The notes under the pieces were generated by a model that saw only the letters and a list, made by a program, of their open reading frames with translations, searched no databases and was not told the origin of the DNA. Source: DATBVX01 sp963724625 (GTDB taxonomy: Bacteria > Pseudomonadota > Gammaproteobacteria > Steroidobacterales > Steroidobacteraceae). From it: DNA of 64,000 nt. Position 1 is the first letter of the stretch. Each line of letters begins with the position of its first letter. This document shows, one piece after another, positions 35,606 through 44,096 of the stretch. Position numbers and translations under genes: made by a program. The stretch spans positions 395,195 to 459,194 of the forward strand of contig CAVRVO010000017.1 in the NCBI GenBank assembly GCA_963724625.1, in the 5' to 3' direction.

Positions 35606-35643
35606 AGCCCACTCGCAACGCATCCACGCGACAGAGACCCGAT

Positions 35644-37296
35644 ATGGCACCGTACGCCGACAAGCACAGCCACGCTTCCCACGATCACGCTGCCGACGCG
35701 CATCACGATGAGAAGCCGAGCGGCATCACGCGCTGGCTCTTCACCACCAATCACAAGGACATCGGCACGCTCTACCTGGTGTTCGCGTGCATCATGTTCT
35801 TCATCGGCGGCGCCTTCGCGATGGTGATCCGCGCCGAGCTCTTCAAACCGGGGCTGCAGATCGTCGACCCGGGCCTGTTCAACGAATTCACCACCCTGCA
35901 CGCGTTGATCATGATCTTCGGCGCGATCATGCCGGCGTGGGTCGGGCTTGCGAACTGGATGATCCCGATGCAGATCGGCGCGCCAGATATGGCGCTGCCG
36001 CGCATGAACAACTACAGCTTCTGGATCCTGCCGTTCGCGTTCACGCTGCTGATCGGTTCGATGTTCGTGCCCGGCGGCGGGCCGGCGGGCGGCTGGACGT
36101 TGTATCCACCGCTGTCCTTGCAGGCCGGTAACAGCCTGCCCATGACCATCTTCGCGATTCACCTGATGGGCGCCTCCTCCATCATGGGCGCGATCAACAT
36201 CATCGTAACGATCATGAATCTGCGTCTGAAGAACATGTCCCTGCTGCATCTGCCGCTGTTCGTGTGGACATGGCTGATCACGGCGTACCTGCTGATCGCG
36301 GTGATGCCGGTGCTCGCGGGCGCGGTGACGATGCTGCTGACCGATCATTTCTTCGGCACGCGCTTCTTCAGCGCTGCGGGCGGCGGCGACCCGGTGATGT
36401 TCCAGCATATCTTCTGGTTCTTCGGGCACCCCGAGGTGTACATCCTGATCCTGCCGGCCTTCGGCATCGTCTCGGAAGTGATCCCGGCATTCTCGCGCAA
36501 GCCGCTCTTCGGCTACGACGCGATGGTGTATGCGACCGCAAGTATTGCGTTCCTCTCCTTCATCGTCTGGGCCCACCATATGTTCACGGTGGGCATGCCG
36601 CTCGCGGCGCAGCTGTTCTTCATGCTGTCGACGATGCTGATCGCGGTACCGACCGGCGTGAAGGTGTTCAACTGGACGGCGACAATGTGGAAGGGCTCGC
36701 TCAGCTTCGAGCCTCCGATGCTGTTCGCGCTGGCGTTCCTGTTCCTGTTCTCGATCGGCGGCTTCTCCGGGCTGATGCTCGCGATCGTGCCGGCGGACTT
36801 CCAGTACCAGGACACTTACTTCGTCGTGGCCCATTTCCACTACGTGCTGGTGCCGGGCTCGATCTTCGCCATCATGGCCGGGGTCTATTACTGGCTGCCG
36901 AAATGGACCGGCCACATGTATGACATGAAGCTCGCCACCTGGCACTTCTGGTTGTCGGCGATCTTCGTCAATGTACTGTTCTTCCCGCAGCACTTTCTCG
37001 GGCTCGCCGGCATGCCACGCCGCATCCCCGACTACGCTACGCAATTTGCAGACTGGAACATGGTCTCCTCGCTCGGTGGTTTTGGTTTCGGCCTCTCGCA
37101 GCTGCTGTTCCCGTACATCATCTGGAAGTGCGTGCGCGGCGGTGCGAAAGCGACCAGCGACGTGTGGGAAGGCTCGCATGGCCTCGAATGGCTGCTGCCC
37201 TCGCCGCCGCCTTATCACAGCTGGGAAACGGCGCCGAACATTCAGTTCGGCGAAGAGGCGGGCGAATACGATCCCCATGCCGAGCATTCGAAGTGA
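35644..37296 (+). CDS. coxA: cytochrome c oxidase subunit I
   Basis: Catalytic aa3-type haem-copper oxidase subunit with about 12 helices. The 550 residues have a His-rich N-terminus (HSHASHDHAADAHHDE) before TRWLFTTNHKDIGTLYLVF, the low-spin haem ligand in TTLHALIMIFGAIMPAW, the CuB/crosslink motif in WFFGHPEVYILILPAFG, the HH pair in VWAHHMFTVGM, and the haem ligands in VVAHFHYVLVPGS. The EVYILI segment has the Glu of the D-pathway, so this is an A1-type oxidase. Confidence 0.97.
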   Translation: MAPYADKHSHASHDHAADAHHDEKPSGITRWLFTTNHKDIGTLYLVFACIMFFIGGAFAMVIRAELFKPGLQIVDPGLFNEFTTLHALIMIFGAIMPAWVGLANWMIPMQIGAPDMALPRMNNYSFWILPFAFTLLIGSMFVPGGGPAGGWTLYPPLSLQAGNSLPMTIFAIHLMGASSIMGAINIIVTIMNLRLKNMSLLHLPLFVWTWLITAYLLIAVMPVLAGAVTMLLTDHFFGTRFFSAAGGGDPVMFQHIFWFFGHPEVYILILPAFGIVSEVIPAFSRKPLFGYDAMVYATASIAFLSFIVWAHHMFTVGMPLAAQLFFMLSTMLIAVPTGVKVFNWTATMWKGSLSFEPPMLFALAFLFLFSIGGFSGLMLAIVPADFQYQDTYFVVAHFHYVLVPGSIFAIMAGVYYWLPKWTGHMYDMKLATWHFWLSAIFVNVLFFPQHFLGLAGMPRRIPDYATQFADWNMVSSLGGFGFGLSQLLFPYIIWKCVRGGAKATSDVWEGSHGLEWLLPSPPPYHSWETAPNIQFGEEAGEYDPHAEHSK

Positions 37297-37302
37297 ATCC
37301 GC

Positions 37303-37431
37303 GTGCAGGGCGATGACCGGCAGCGCCGCCGCGACATCAGACGCCTCGCCATCGGATTGGCGCTGGTGGCGCTCGCGTTTTACGTCGGCTTCATCCTGTT
37401 GAGCGTATATCGCAGCCATGCCGGGAGCTGA
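37303..37431 (+). CDS. small single-helix protein between coxA and ctaG
   Basis: A 42-residue frame starting at a GTG 6 bases after coxA and overlapping the ctaG start by 14 bases. It begins with a strongly basic, charged stretch (VQGDDRQRRRDIRRL). A single hydrophobic helix follows (AIGLALVALAFYVGFILLSV), and it ends in YRSHAGS. The position and shape match the small cytochrome oxidase assembly proteins often found at this spot in beta- and gammaproteobacteria. Coupling by overlap with ctaG supports it being translated. No partner or reaction can be deduced. Confidence 0.65.
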   Translation: MQGDDRQRRRDIRRLAIGLALVALAFYVGFILLSVYRSHAGS

Positions 37432-37993
37432 CGACATCAAAGAGCCCAAGCCTGAGAACCGAGCGCTGGTGCTGCGGCTGTGCGCCTTCGCCCTCGGCAG
37501 CTTCGGGTTCGGCTTCGCATTGGTGCCGCTGTATGACGCCTTCTGTCGCGTCATCGGCGTGGATGACCGCGTGGCTCTCACCACGCCGTCGCGCGCCGTG
37601 GAGGCGCCGCAAACCAGTCGCAGTGTGACGGTGGAGTTCGTCGCCAACCTGCCCACCAACGGCAGCTTCGAGTTCCGTCCTGCAGTTACCTCGATGCAGG
37701 TGCATCCAGGCAAGCTCTACGAGACCACTTTCTACGCGCGTAATCTGACCGGCCACGACACCGTGGCCCAGGCAGTGCCCAGCGTGGCGCCCGGACGCGT
37801 GTCCGGGTTCTTTCACAAGACGGAGTGCTTCTGCTTCACGCCACAGCACTTCCGCAAGGACGAGGGGCGCGACATGACGGTGCGCTTCATTCTTGATCCG
37901 GCGCTGCCGCCGGATACTGATCGCATCACGCTGGCGTATGTGTTTTATGGCCAGTCGCAGATGGCCCAGTCACAGATGGTCAATAACCGCTGA
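37418..37993 (+). CDS. ctaG: cytochrome c oxidase assembly protein CtaG (Cox11 family)
   Basis: Inner-membrane copper chaperone that builds the CuB site of subunit I. The 191 residues have one N-terminal transmembrane helix (about 18-38, ending LYDAFCRVIGVDD), then a periplasmic immunoglobulin-like domain with VEFVANLPTNGSFEFRP. The Cu(I)-binding CFCFTPQ motif has Cys137 and Cys139, with FHKTECFCF upstream. It lies between coxA and coxC in the standard order. Confidence 0.96.
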   Translation: MPGADDIKEPKPENRALVLRLCAFALGSFGFGFALVPLYDAFCRVIGVDDRVALTTPSRAVEAPQTSRSVTVEFVANLPTNGSFEFRPAVTSMQVHPGKLYETTFYARNLTGHDTVAQAVPSVAPGRVSGFFHKTECFCFTPQHFRKDEGRDMTVRFILDPALPPDTDRITLAYVFYGQSQMAQSQMVNNR

Positions 37994-38020
37994 ACCCGAA
38001 ACGACCCCCGGTACCCCAAC

Positions 38021-38908
38021 ATGGCACACGCTCACGAAGCCCACGATCCGAACAAGTACTACATCCCGCACGGGAGTCCGTGGCCGTTCTTCGGCTCGAT
38101 CACGCTGTTCGTGCTGATGGCCGGCGCGATCGCCTTCTTGAACGAGTGGGATGGCTCGCTCGGGGCCTGGTCTCTGTTGCCGGGTTTCGTGATGCTGGCG
38201 TTGCTGTTTTTCTTCTGGTTCGGCACGGTCGTCGACGAAAGCGAGCGCGGCATATTCAACCTGCAGGTCGACCGCAGTTTCCGTTTGGGAATGATGTGGT
38301 TCATCTTTTCGGAAGTGATGTTCTTCGCCGCGTTCTTCGGCGCCCTGTTCTACGCACGACAGTTCTCAGTACCCTGGCTCGGCGGCCAGGGCGTGAAGAT
38401 CTTCAGCAATTTACTGCTGTGGAAGGACTACTCGGTCGCATGGCCCACCAACGGTCCGGGGCATATCGGCGGTGACTTCGAGATCATTCCGGCCTGGGAG
38501 ATCCCAGCGCTCAACACCGCCATCCTGCTGTCGAGCGGCGTGACCGTGACGATCGCCCATCATATGCTGCGCGCCGGCAAGCGGGGCGGCCTGACCCTGT
38601 TTCTCGCGCTCACGTTCCTGCTGGGCTTCACGTTCGTCGGCCTGCAGGCTCACGAATATGGCGAGGCTTACCAGCACCTGAACCTCAAATTGTCCACCGG
38701 CGTGTACGGTTCGACATTCTTCATGCTGACCGGCTTCCACGGCCTGCACGTGACCGTCGGCGCGATCATGCTGCTGGTCATCTGGCTGCGTGTGTTGAGA
38801 GGTCACTTCACGCCACAGCGTCATTTCGCCTTCGAGGCGGTGAGCTGGTACTGGCACTTCGTCGACGTGGTGTGGCTGGGGCTTTTCGTCTTCGTCTACT
38901 GGCTGTAG
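38021..38908 (+). CDS. coxC: cytochrome c oxidase subunit III
   Basis: Third core subunit, seven transmembrane helices, stabilising the oxidase. The 295 residues contain MMWFIFSEVMFFAAFFGALFY, NTAILLSSGVTVTIAHHMLR, and the C-terminal GFHGLHVTVGAIML and FEAVSWYWHFVDVVWL motifs, all diagnostic. The first two helices are present, so this is the seven-helix form. It ends the coxB-coxA-ctaG-coxC set and converges on the DUF2909 gene with a 10-base gap. Confidence 0.96.
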   Translation: MAHAHEAHDPNKYYIPHGSPWPFFGSITLFVLMAGAIAFLNEWDGSLGAWSLLPGFVMLALLFFFWFGTVVDESERGIFNLQVDRSFRLGMMWFIFSEVMFFAAFFGALFYARQFSVPWLGGQGVKIFSNLLLWKDYSVAWPTNGPGHIGGDFEIIPAWEIPALNTAILLSSGVTVTIAHHMLRAGKRGGLTLFLALTFLLGFTFVGLQAHEYGEAYQHLNLKLSTGVYGSTFFMLTGFHGLHVTVGAIMLLVIWLRVLRGHFTPQRHFAFEAVSWYWHFVDVVWLGLFVFVYWL

Positions 38909-38918
38909 GCGGCGAAGT

Positions 38919-39131
38919 TCACTGCCCGACAGCGTGCGGCTGCAGCAGCCCGCGCGAATACGCGAGCATGAGCAGTGCAAAGAGCAGCACCGACAAACCG
39001 ATTCGCCAGGTGAGCGCGCGCAGCATCTTCTTCGAGTCGCCCTTACCGCGCGACAGATGAAACAGGGCCGATCCCAGGCTCACGACGATGGCAATCAGCA
39101 TCAGGACGACCATCAGCTTGATGAGCGGCAC
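38919..39131 (-). CDS. DUF2909 twin transmembrane protein
   Basis: A 70-residue protein with two hydrophobic helices (LMVVLMLIAIVVSLGSALF and GLSVLLFALLMLAY) joined by a charged loop, HLSRGKGDSKKMLRALTWRIG. This is the DUF2909 pattern, found on the opposite strand between subunit III and SURF1 in many gammaproteobacterial oxidase clusters. Its role is unknown; a function in oxidase assembly is inferred only from position. It is divergent from surf1, 49 bases away. Confidence 0.85.
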   Translation of the reverse strand: MPLIKLMVVLMLIAIVVSLGSALFHLSRGKGDSKKMLRALTWRIGLSVLLFALLMLAYSRGLLQPHAVGQ

Positions 39132-39180
39132 GTCGATTCCTCGTGAGGCTGCGCTGCACGGCAGTATAGGTCCTTAGACG

Positions 39181-39900
39181 ATGCGGCTGCGAATTGGTGC
39201 GCGTGTTTTCGAGGCGGGATGGCTGTCGACACTCCTGACCCTGGGGCTCCTCGCGGTACTTCTCACCCTCGGATTCTGGCAACTGGATCGCATGCGTCAG
39301 AAGCAGGCACTGTTCACAGCTTTTGCGGCCGGCACGCGCGAGACCGTCGACCTCCAGTCGTTGCGCGCGGACCCAGGCGCGCGCTATCAGCACGCATGGG
39401 TCAGCGGCCGGTACGACAGCGAGCACCAGATCCTGCTGGACAACATGACCCACCAGGGCGAGGTCGGATATCGCGTACTGACACCACTCGGTTTCGATGC
39501 CGGTCGCATCGTGCTCGTGGACCGTGGCTGGATACCCATGGGGGTGAGTCGTCAGCTGCTCCCGAATGTGGCCGTCGGCGAGGATGAGCGTGTGATCGCT
39601 GGCCGAATCGACGAGTTGCCGCGTGCCGGGATTCACCTGGCTGCGAAATCAACGCCGGGCGAGCCCTGGCCTCGAGTCTTGAGTTACCCGACAATGCAGG
39701 AAGTTCTCGCAGCGTTGTCGCGCGAGGCGTATCCCTACATCCTGCTCCTCGACCAGGACCAAGCCGATGGCTTCGTACGGGACTGGCAGCCGGCGACGTT
39801 TCCGCCTCAGCGACATCTGGGATACGCGGTGACCTGGTTTGCGATGGCAGCCGCACTCCTCATTCTCTATGTGGCCACACACCTGCGGCGCCAGGACTGA
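39181..39900 (+). CDS. SURF1 family cytochrome oxidase biogenesis protein
   Basis: Inner-membrane protein that binds haem A and assists its insertion into subunit I. The 239 residues have transmembrane helices at both ends (about 15-36 and 212-233), with the SURF1 motifs LGFWQLDRMRQKQAL, a GRYDSEHQILLDNMTHQGEVGYRVLTPL region, and VLVDRGWIPMG. The PYILLLDQD segment precedes the last helix, and HLGYAVTWFAMAAALLILYV closes the fold. It starts a plus-strand run of haem A genes, surf1, Sco-like, ctaA and ctaB. Confidence 0.95.
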   Translation: MRLRIGARVFEAGWLSTLLTLGLLAVLLTLGFWQLDRMRQKQALFTAFAAGTRETVDLQSLRADPGARYQHAWVSGRYDSEHQILLDNMTHQGEVGYRVLTPLGFDAGRIVLVDRGWIPMGVSRQLLPNVAVGEDERVIAGRIDELPRAGIHLAAKSTPGEPWPRVLSYPTMQEVLAALSREAYPYILLLDQDQADGFVRDWQPATFPPQRHLGYAVTWFAMAAALLILYVATHLRRQD

Positions 39901-39903
39901 ATC

Positions 39904-40503
39904 GTGACCGAGCCCGGCATCGACCGTTCCCGCCAGCGCCGAACATTGCTCCTGATCGGTCTCCTGTTCCTGCTGCCCGTGGCACTCGCTTTTTATCTGT
40001 ACTACGGACATGGCAATTGGCGACCCACAGAGACGACCAACCACGGCGACCTCATCGTCCCACCGCGTGCCTTGCCGGCCGTAACCTTGCGTGGACCTGA
40101 AGGAGCGGCGAGTGAGCGCCGGTTTGACCACTCGTGGTCGCTGATCTACGTAGGTGACGGCAGCTGTGATGCTCGCTGCCGCGAAGCGCTCTACGTGATG
40201 CGCCAAGTGCGTCTCGCACTCAATCGGGACAGCGACCGCGTGCAGCGTATCTTCCTGTATACAGGGGACTGCTGTGATGAACCGTACTTCGCGCAGCAGC
40301 AACCAGGAGTGATCCGGCTGAATCTCGACTCCGACGTGGGAGGGAGACTCCTGCGTGCTTTCCCTACTCCCCCAGTGGAGTCGGGCCGCATCTGGCTCTG
40401 CGATCCACACGGCAACCTGATGATGAGCTACGCCTCCGGAGCAGACGCGAAAGGGATGCTCGCCGACCTCAAGCGTCTGCTGAATCTTTCGCATATCGGA
40501 TGA
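39904..40503 (+). CDS. Sco1/SenC-like thioredoxin-fold oxidase-associated protein
   Basis: A 199-residue membrane-anchored protein: a basic start, one helix (about 14-34, LLLIGLLFLLPVALAFYLYY), then a periplasmic thioredoxin-like domain. A CxxxC motif is formed by Cys88 and Cys92 in GDGSCDARCREAL, as in Sco copper chaperones. The end, LCDPHGNLMMSY, matches the Sco strand before the last helix. The copper-binding His that in Sco proteins precedes this strand is not seen; the segment reads VESGRIWLCDPHG. It may therefore act as a thiol reductase rather than a copper donor. An extra Cys pair (DCCDE) is unusual. The position between surf1 and ctaA supports an oxidase role. Confidence 0.8.
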   Translation: MTEPGIDRSRQRRTLLLIGLLFLLPVALAFYLYYGHGNWRPTETTNHGDLIVPPRALPAVTLRGPEGAASERRFDHSWSLIYVGDGSCDARCREALYVMRQVRLALNRDSDRVQRIFLYTGDCCDEPYFAQQQPGVIRLNLDSDVGGRLLRAFPTPPVESGRIWLCDPHGNLMMSYASGADAKGMLADLKRLLNLSHIG

Positions 40504-40512
40504 CATGACGCG

Positions 40513-41538
40513 ATGACTCGTCTGCGTGCGTTTCGGCTGTTCGTCATAGCGGCGTTCATCCTGTGCTTCGCCGTCGTCGTGCTCGGGGCGTACGTTCGCT
40601 TGAGTGCCGCCGGACTCGGTTGTCCAGACTGGCCGACCTGCTATGGACACATTACTGCCGGGGGGGCGCTGGAGAACTCGGCCGCAATCAACGCCGCGCA
40701 TCCTGAGCGCCCGCTCCATTACGGCAAGGCGGTACGCGAAATGGTGCATCGCTATGCAGCGGGCACACTCGGTCTGCTCATCGTGGTGGTGGCAGTGATC
40801 GCGATACTGAATCGCAATGAGCCGCGACAACCTTTTCGCTTGCCGCTGATCCTCCTGGGGGTTGTCGTATTGCAAGGCGCTTTGGGAATGCTGACGGTGA
40901 CGTGGCTTCTCAAGCCGTTGATCGTCACGCTGCACCTCCTCGGCGGCATGACAACGCTCGCGCTACTGTGGTGGATGGTGCTGCGGCCGGAGCATCGCGA
41001 ACTGCATCGCAACGAACTCGCATTGCGCCCGCTAGCAATCGCCGCAGTCGTGGTGCTTGGCGTGCAGATTGCGCTCGGCGGCTGGACCAGCAGCAACTAC
41101 GCGGCGGTCGCCTGTCCTGATTTTCCGACTTGCCAGGGAAGCTTCTGGCCGCATATGGATTTCAAGGACGCATTCGTGCTCTGGCGCGGACTCGGCATCG
41201 ACTACGAGGGCGGAGTGCTCGACCACCCGGCGCGTGTCGCTATCCATGTGGTGCATCGAGCTGGCGCGCTGGTCACGAGCCTCGTTGCCGTGCTGGTCGC
41301 AGCCTTGAGCGTGGTCCGTGGCCGAAGCGCGAAGGTGCGGGGCGCGGGCCTCGGCGTGGGTGCAATGCTGATCCTGCAAGTGGCGATCGGCATTGCGATG
41401 GTTGAGAAAGGGTTCCCGTTGTCACTTGCCACGGCGCACAATGCCGGCGCGGCTTTGCTGCTGTTAAGCGTGGTCGGCTTGGTTCGCGCACTGTCTCCGC
41501 TGAGCGCCACCTGGTTCGCGGGCGAAAGAAGAATATGA
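40513..41538 (+). CDS. ctaA: haem A synthase (CtaA/Cox15)
   Basis: Converts haem O to haem A in the inner membrane. The 341 residues have eight hydrophobic helices, the opening VVLGAYVRLSAAGLGCPDWPTCYGH, the conserved His in REMVHRYAAGTLG, IVTLHLLGGMTTLALLW, and the duplicated half with ALGGWTSSNYAAVACPDFPTC and IHVVHRAGALV. These are the four haem-ligand His regions and the Cys pairs of the family. The stop overlaps ctaB by four bases. Confidence 0.96.
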   Translation: MTRLRAFRLFVIAAFILCFAVVVLGAYVRLSAAGLGCPDWPTCYGHITAGGALENSAAINAAHPERPLHYGKAVREMVHRYAAGTLGLLIVVVAVIAILNRNEPRQPFRLPLILLGVVVLQGALGMLTVTWLLKPLIVTLHLLGGMTTLALLWWMVLRPEHRELHRNELALRPLAIAAVVVLGVQIALGGWTSSNYAAVACPDFPTCQGSFWPHMDFKDAFVLWRGLGIDYEGGVLDHPARVAIHVVHRAGALVTSLVAVLVAALSVVRGRSAKVRGAGLGVGAMLILQVAIGIAMVEKGFPLSLATAHNAGAALLLLSVVGLVRALSPLSATWFAGERRI

Positions 41539-42443
41539 CTGAAGAGAGTCTAAGGCATCAGACATCGGATCTCGGCCCGCGTCCCGCGCGCCTGCACGAT
41601 TACTTCGAGCTCACCAAGCCCAAAGTTGTCGCCCTCATCGTCTTCACTGCCGTCGTCGGGATGCTGCTGGCGACGCCAACTCTACCTCCCATATCGATTG
41701 CGCTGTATGCCACGCTCGGCATCTGGCTCGCCGCTTCGTCAGCTGCAGCGATCAATCACGTGCTCGATCGACGCATCGATGCGGAGATGGCACGCACGCG
41801 TCGACGGCCCATTCCTACCGGTCACGTGAACGAAGTGAGCGCGCTGCTGTTTGCGTTCGCTCTCGGCCTCGCGTCGATGCTGATCCTGGCCCTGCTCGTC
41901 AATCCGCTGACCGCGGTACTGACGTTTGCGTCTCTCATTGGCTACTCAGTTATCTACACGCTATGGCTCAAACGCGCGACGCCGCAGAACATCGTCATTG
42001 GCGGTGCAGCGGGTGCGGCGCCGCCAGTTCTGGGCTGGACCGCGATCACCAACAGTGTCGATCCCAATGCTCTGCTGCTGTTCCTCATCATCTTCACATG
42101 GACGCCGCCACACTTCTGGGCACTCGCGATCGCGCGCCGCGATGACTACGCGAAGGTTGGCTTACCGATGTTGCCTGTTACGCACGGGATCGACTTTACG
42201 CGGCTGCATATTCTTCTCTACACGATCCTGCTCGTCATAGTGACCCTCCTGCCGTACCTCACCGGCATGAGCGGCCTCATCTATCTCGGCGGGGCCCTGA
42301 TTCTCGACGCTCTGTTCCTGCGCCATGCGCTGGTCCTGCTGCGTGGCACGGAGCTTCCGATCCGCACCTTCAAGTTCTCGATCAACTACCTGATGTGGTT
42401 GTTCGCGCTGCTGCTGGTTGACCACTACGTCGTGATGGCCTGA
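41535..42443 (+). CDS. ctaB: protoheme IX farnesyltransferase
   Basis: UbiA-superfamily enzyme making haem O from haem B. The 302 residues show LTKPKVVALIVFTAVVGM, the Asp-rich motif INHVLDRRIDAEMARTRRRP, the GYSVIYTLWLKRATPQNIVIGG block, and the second motif in WALAIARRDDYAKVGLPMLP. About nine hydrophobic helices are present. ATGA overlap with ctaA shows coupling of the two haem A steps. It ends the oxidase region. Confidence 0.97.
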   Translation: MTEESLRHQTSDLGPRPARLHDYFELTKPKVVALIVFTAVVGMLLATPTLPPISIALYATLGIWLAASSAAAINHVLDRRIDAEMARTRRRPIPTGHVNEVSALLFAFALGLASMLILALLVNPLTAVLTFASLIGYSVIYTLWLKRATPQNIVIGGAAGAAPPVLGWTAITNSVDPNALLLFLIIFTWTPPHFWALAIARRDDYAKVGLPMLPVTHGIDFTRLHILLYTILLVIVTLLPYLTGMSGLIYLGGALILDALFLRHALVLLRGTELPIRTFKFSINYLMWLFALLLVDHYVVMA

Positions 42444-42496
42444 CCCGTCGATCAGTCGCCCCACCTGGAAGGTCAGGCCGTCCTGCGCCGCACGAC

Positions 42497-43945
42497 ATGC
42501 AAGCCATGCCTCTGAGCGATTCCGCTGAGCCGCGCCTGAGCGAGGCGATGCGCGAAGCGGCTAAGACCAGCACGGACCGCAGCTGCGTATACGCGCTTTC
42601 GATCGCGCCCGAGGCCTTTGCCGCCCGCGTAGTGCTGGCACGCGCCGCGGAACGGTCGATCGACGCGCAGTACTACATTTGGCATGGCGACACGACGGGC
42701 CATCTGCTGCTGGAGGAGCTGTGGAATGCGGCGGAGCGCGGGGTGCAGGTGCGACTGCTGCTCGATGACAACGGCATTGTTGGGATGGACCCCACGCTTG
42801 CCGCGCTCAACAGCCACCACAACTTCCAGGTCCGGCTGTTCAACCCGTTTCAGAATCGCCATTTCAAGGCGCTAGGGTATCTGACCGAATTCGAGCGTCT
42901 GAACCGGCGCATGCACAACAAGTCGTTTACCGCGGACTCGCAAGCGACGATCGTCGGCGGGCGCAACGTCGGTGACGAATATTTCGGTGCCGGACAGGCG
43001 ATGGAGTTCGCGGATCTCGATGTTCTCGCCGTAGGCCCGGCAGCGCGCGATGTGACAGTGGCGTTCGAGCAGTACTGGAACTGCGATGCTGCCCGTCCGG
43101 TTGAAGCCCTCCTCGGGGAGCAACGCCCGAATGTGGCTGCCATGCTTGCACGGTTCGCCGCCGTGCGCGCATGCGACACGGCCGTAGTGTATTTCGACGC
43201 GCTGCGCACTACACCTCTCATTGAAGCGCTGCTTGCGAGCGAGTTGCGACTCGAGCGCGCACGCACGCAACTGCTATACGACCCGCCCATCAAGGTGAAA
43301 GGCAAGGCGCCGGACGCGGATCTGGTATTCGCACATCTGAGTGATGCGCTCGGAGCACCCGAGCGAGGAATCGACCTGGTCTCGCCCTACCTGGTGCCCG
43401 GAAGGAAGGGCACGAAGGCGCTGGCACATTTCGCGGTGCAGGGCATTGCAGTGCGCATCCTGACCAACTCGCTCGCGGCGACCGATGTCGCTGTGGTTCA
43501 CGCAGGGTATGCAAAACGGCGCAAACCCCTGCTGCGGCGCGGAGTCCGGATTTACGAGCTCATGGCAGCGTTCAGTCACTCAGAAACTCATGCCCGGTGG
43601 CAGCATGGTATCGGCAGTTCCTCGGCCAGCCTGCACGCGAAGACTTTCTCGGTCGATCGCAGGCGCGTATTCGTCGGCTCGCTCAACCTCGATCCCCGCT
43701 CGATACGCCTGAATACCGAAATGGGACTCGTGATCGAGAGCGCTGCCCTCGCCGAGGCTATCGCGAGCGAATTTGACGAGGCCGTTAAGCTCGATGCCTA
43801 CGAAGTCATCCTGGCCGCCGACGGACAACTCGAGTGGGTCGAGCCTGGAGGCGAAGTTCGCCATCGCAGGGAGCCGAATACGACCTTCCTCAAGCGCCTG
43901 ATCGTGCGGCTCCTGGCCTGGTTACCAATCGAGTGGCTGTTGTAG
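42497..43945 (+). CDS. phospholipase D family protein, cardiolipin synthase-like (ClsC type)
   Basis: A 482-residue protein with two HKD motifs: His140, Lys142, Asp147 in MHNKSFTADSQ and His380, Lys382, Asp387 in LHAKTFSVDRR, each followed by the usual G-G-R-N or G-S-L-N-L-D-P-R-S. There are no N-terminal membrane helices, unlike ClsA, and the layout (ARAAERSIDAQYYIWHGDTTGHLL start) fits the YmdC/ClsC group. Such enzymes make cardiolipin from phosphatidylglycerol and phosphatidylethanolamine at the membrane. A hydrophobic C-terminus (VRLLAWLPIEWLL) could dock to the bilayer. It stands apart from the ctaB operon by 53 bases. Confidence 0.88.
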   Translation: MQAMPLSDSAEPRLSEAMREAAKTSTDRSCVYALSIAPEAFAARVVLARAAERSIDAQYYIWHGDTTGHLLLEELWNAAERGVQVRLLLDDNGIVGMDPTLAALNSHHNFQVRLFNPFQNRHFKALGYLTEFERLNRRMHNKSFTADSQATIVGGRNVGDEYFGAGQAMEFADLDVLAVGPAARDVTVAFEQYWNCDAARPVEALLGEQRPNVAAMLARFAAVRACDTAVVYFDALRTTPLIEALLASELRLERARTQLLYDPPIKVKGKAPDADLVFAHLSDALGAPERGIDLVSPYLVPGRKGTKALAHFAVQGIAVRILTNSLAATDVAVVHAGYAKRRKPLLRRGVRIYELMAAFSHSETHARWQHGIGSSSASLHAKTFSVDRRRVFVGSLNLDPRSIRLNTEMGLVIESAALAEAIASEFDEAVKLDAYEVILAADGQLEWVEPGGEVRHRREPNTTFLKRLIVRLLAWLPIEWLL

Positions 43946-44096
43946 CCAACGCTGGCCTTGCGTTCAGATTTGATCCCGGGAGCTTCCTGTTTCAGACTGC
44001 AACTGTCGCGTGGGCGACAGCTGAACCGCAACTTTCGGCGTTTGCGACCCTCGAAAGCGCTTGATCGGAGCAAGTTCACGTGCGGGAGAGACGCTC

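Noticed and set aside
35452..37713. A 753-codon open frame on the minus strand opposite coxA
   Set aside because: Antisense to a strongly conserved oxidase subunit; its His/Arg/Glu-rich composition is the mirror of hydrophobic coding sequence and not a real protein.
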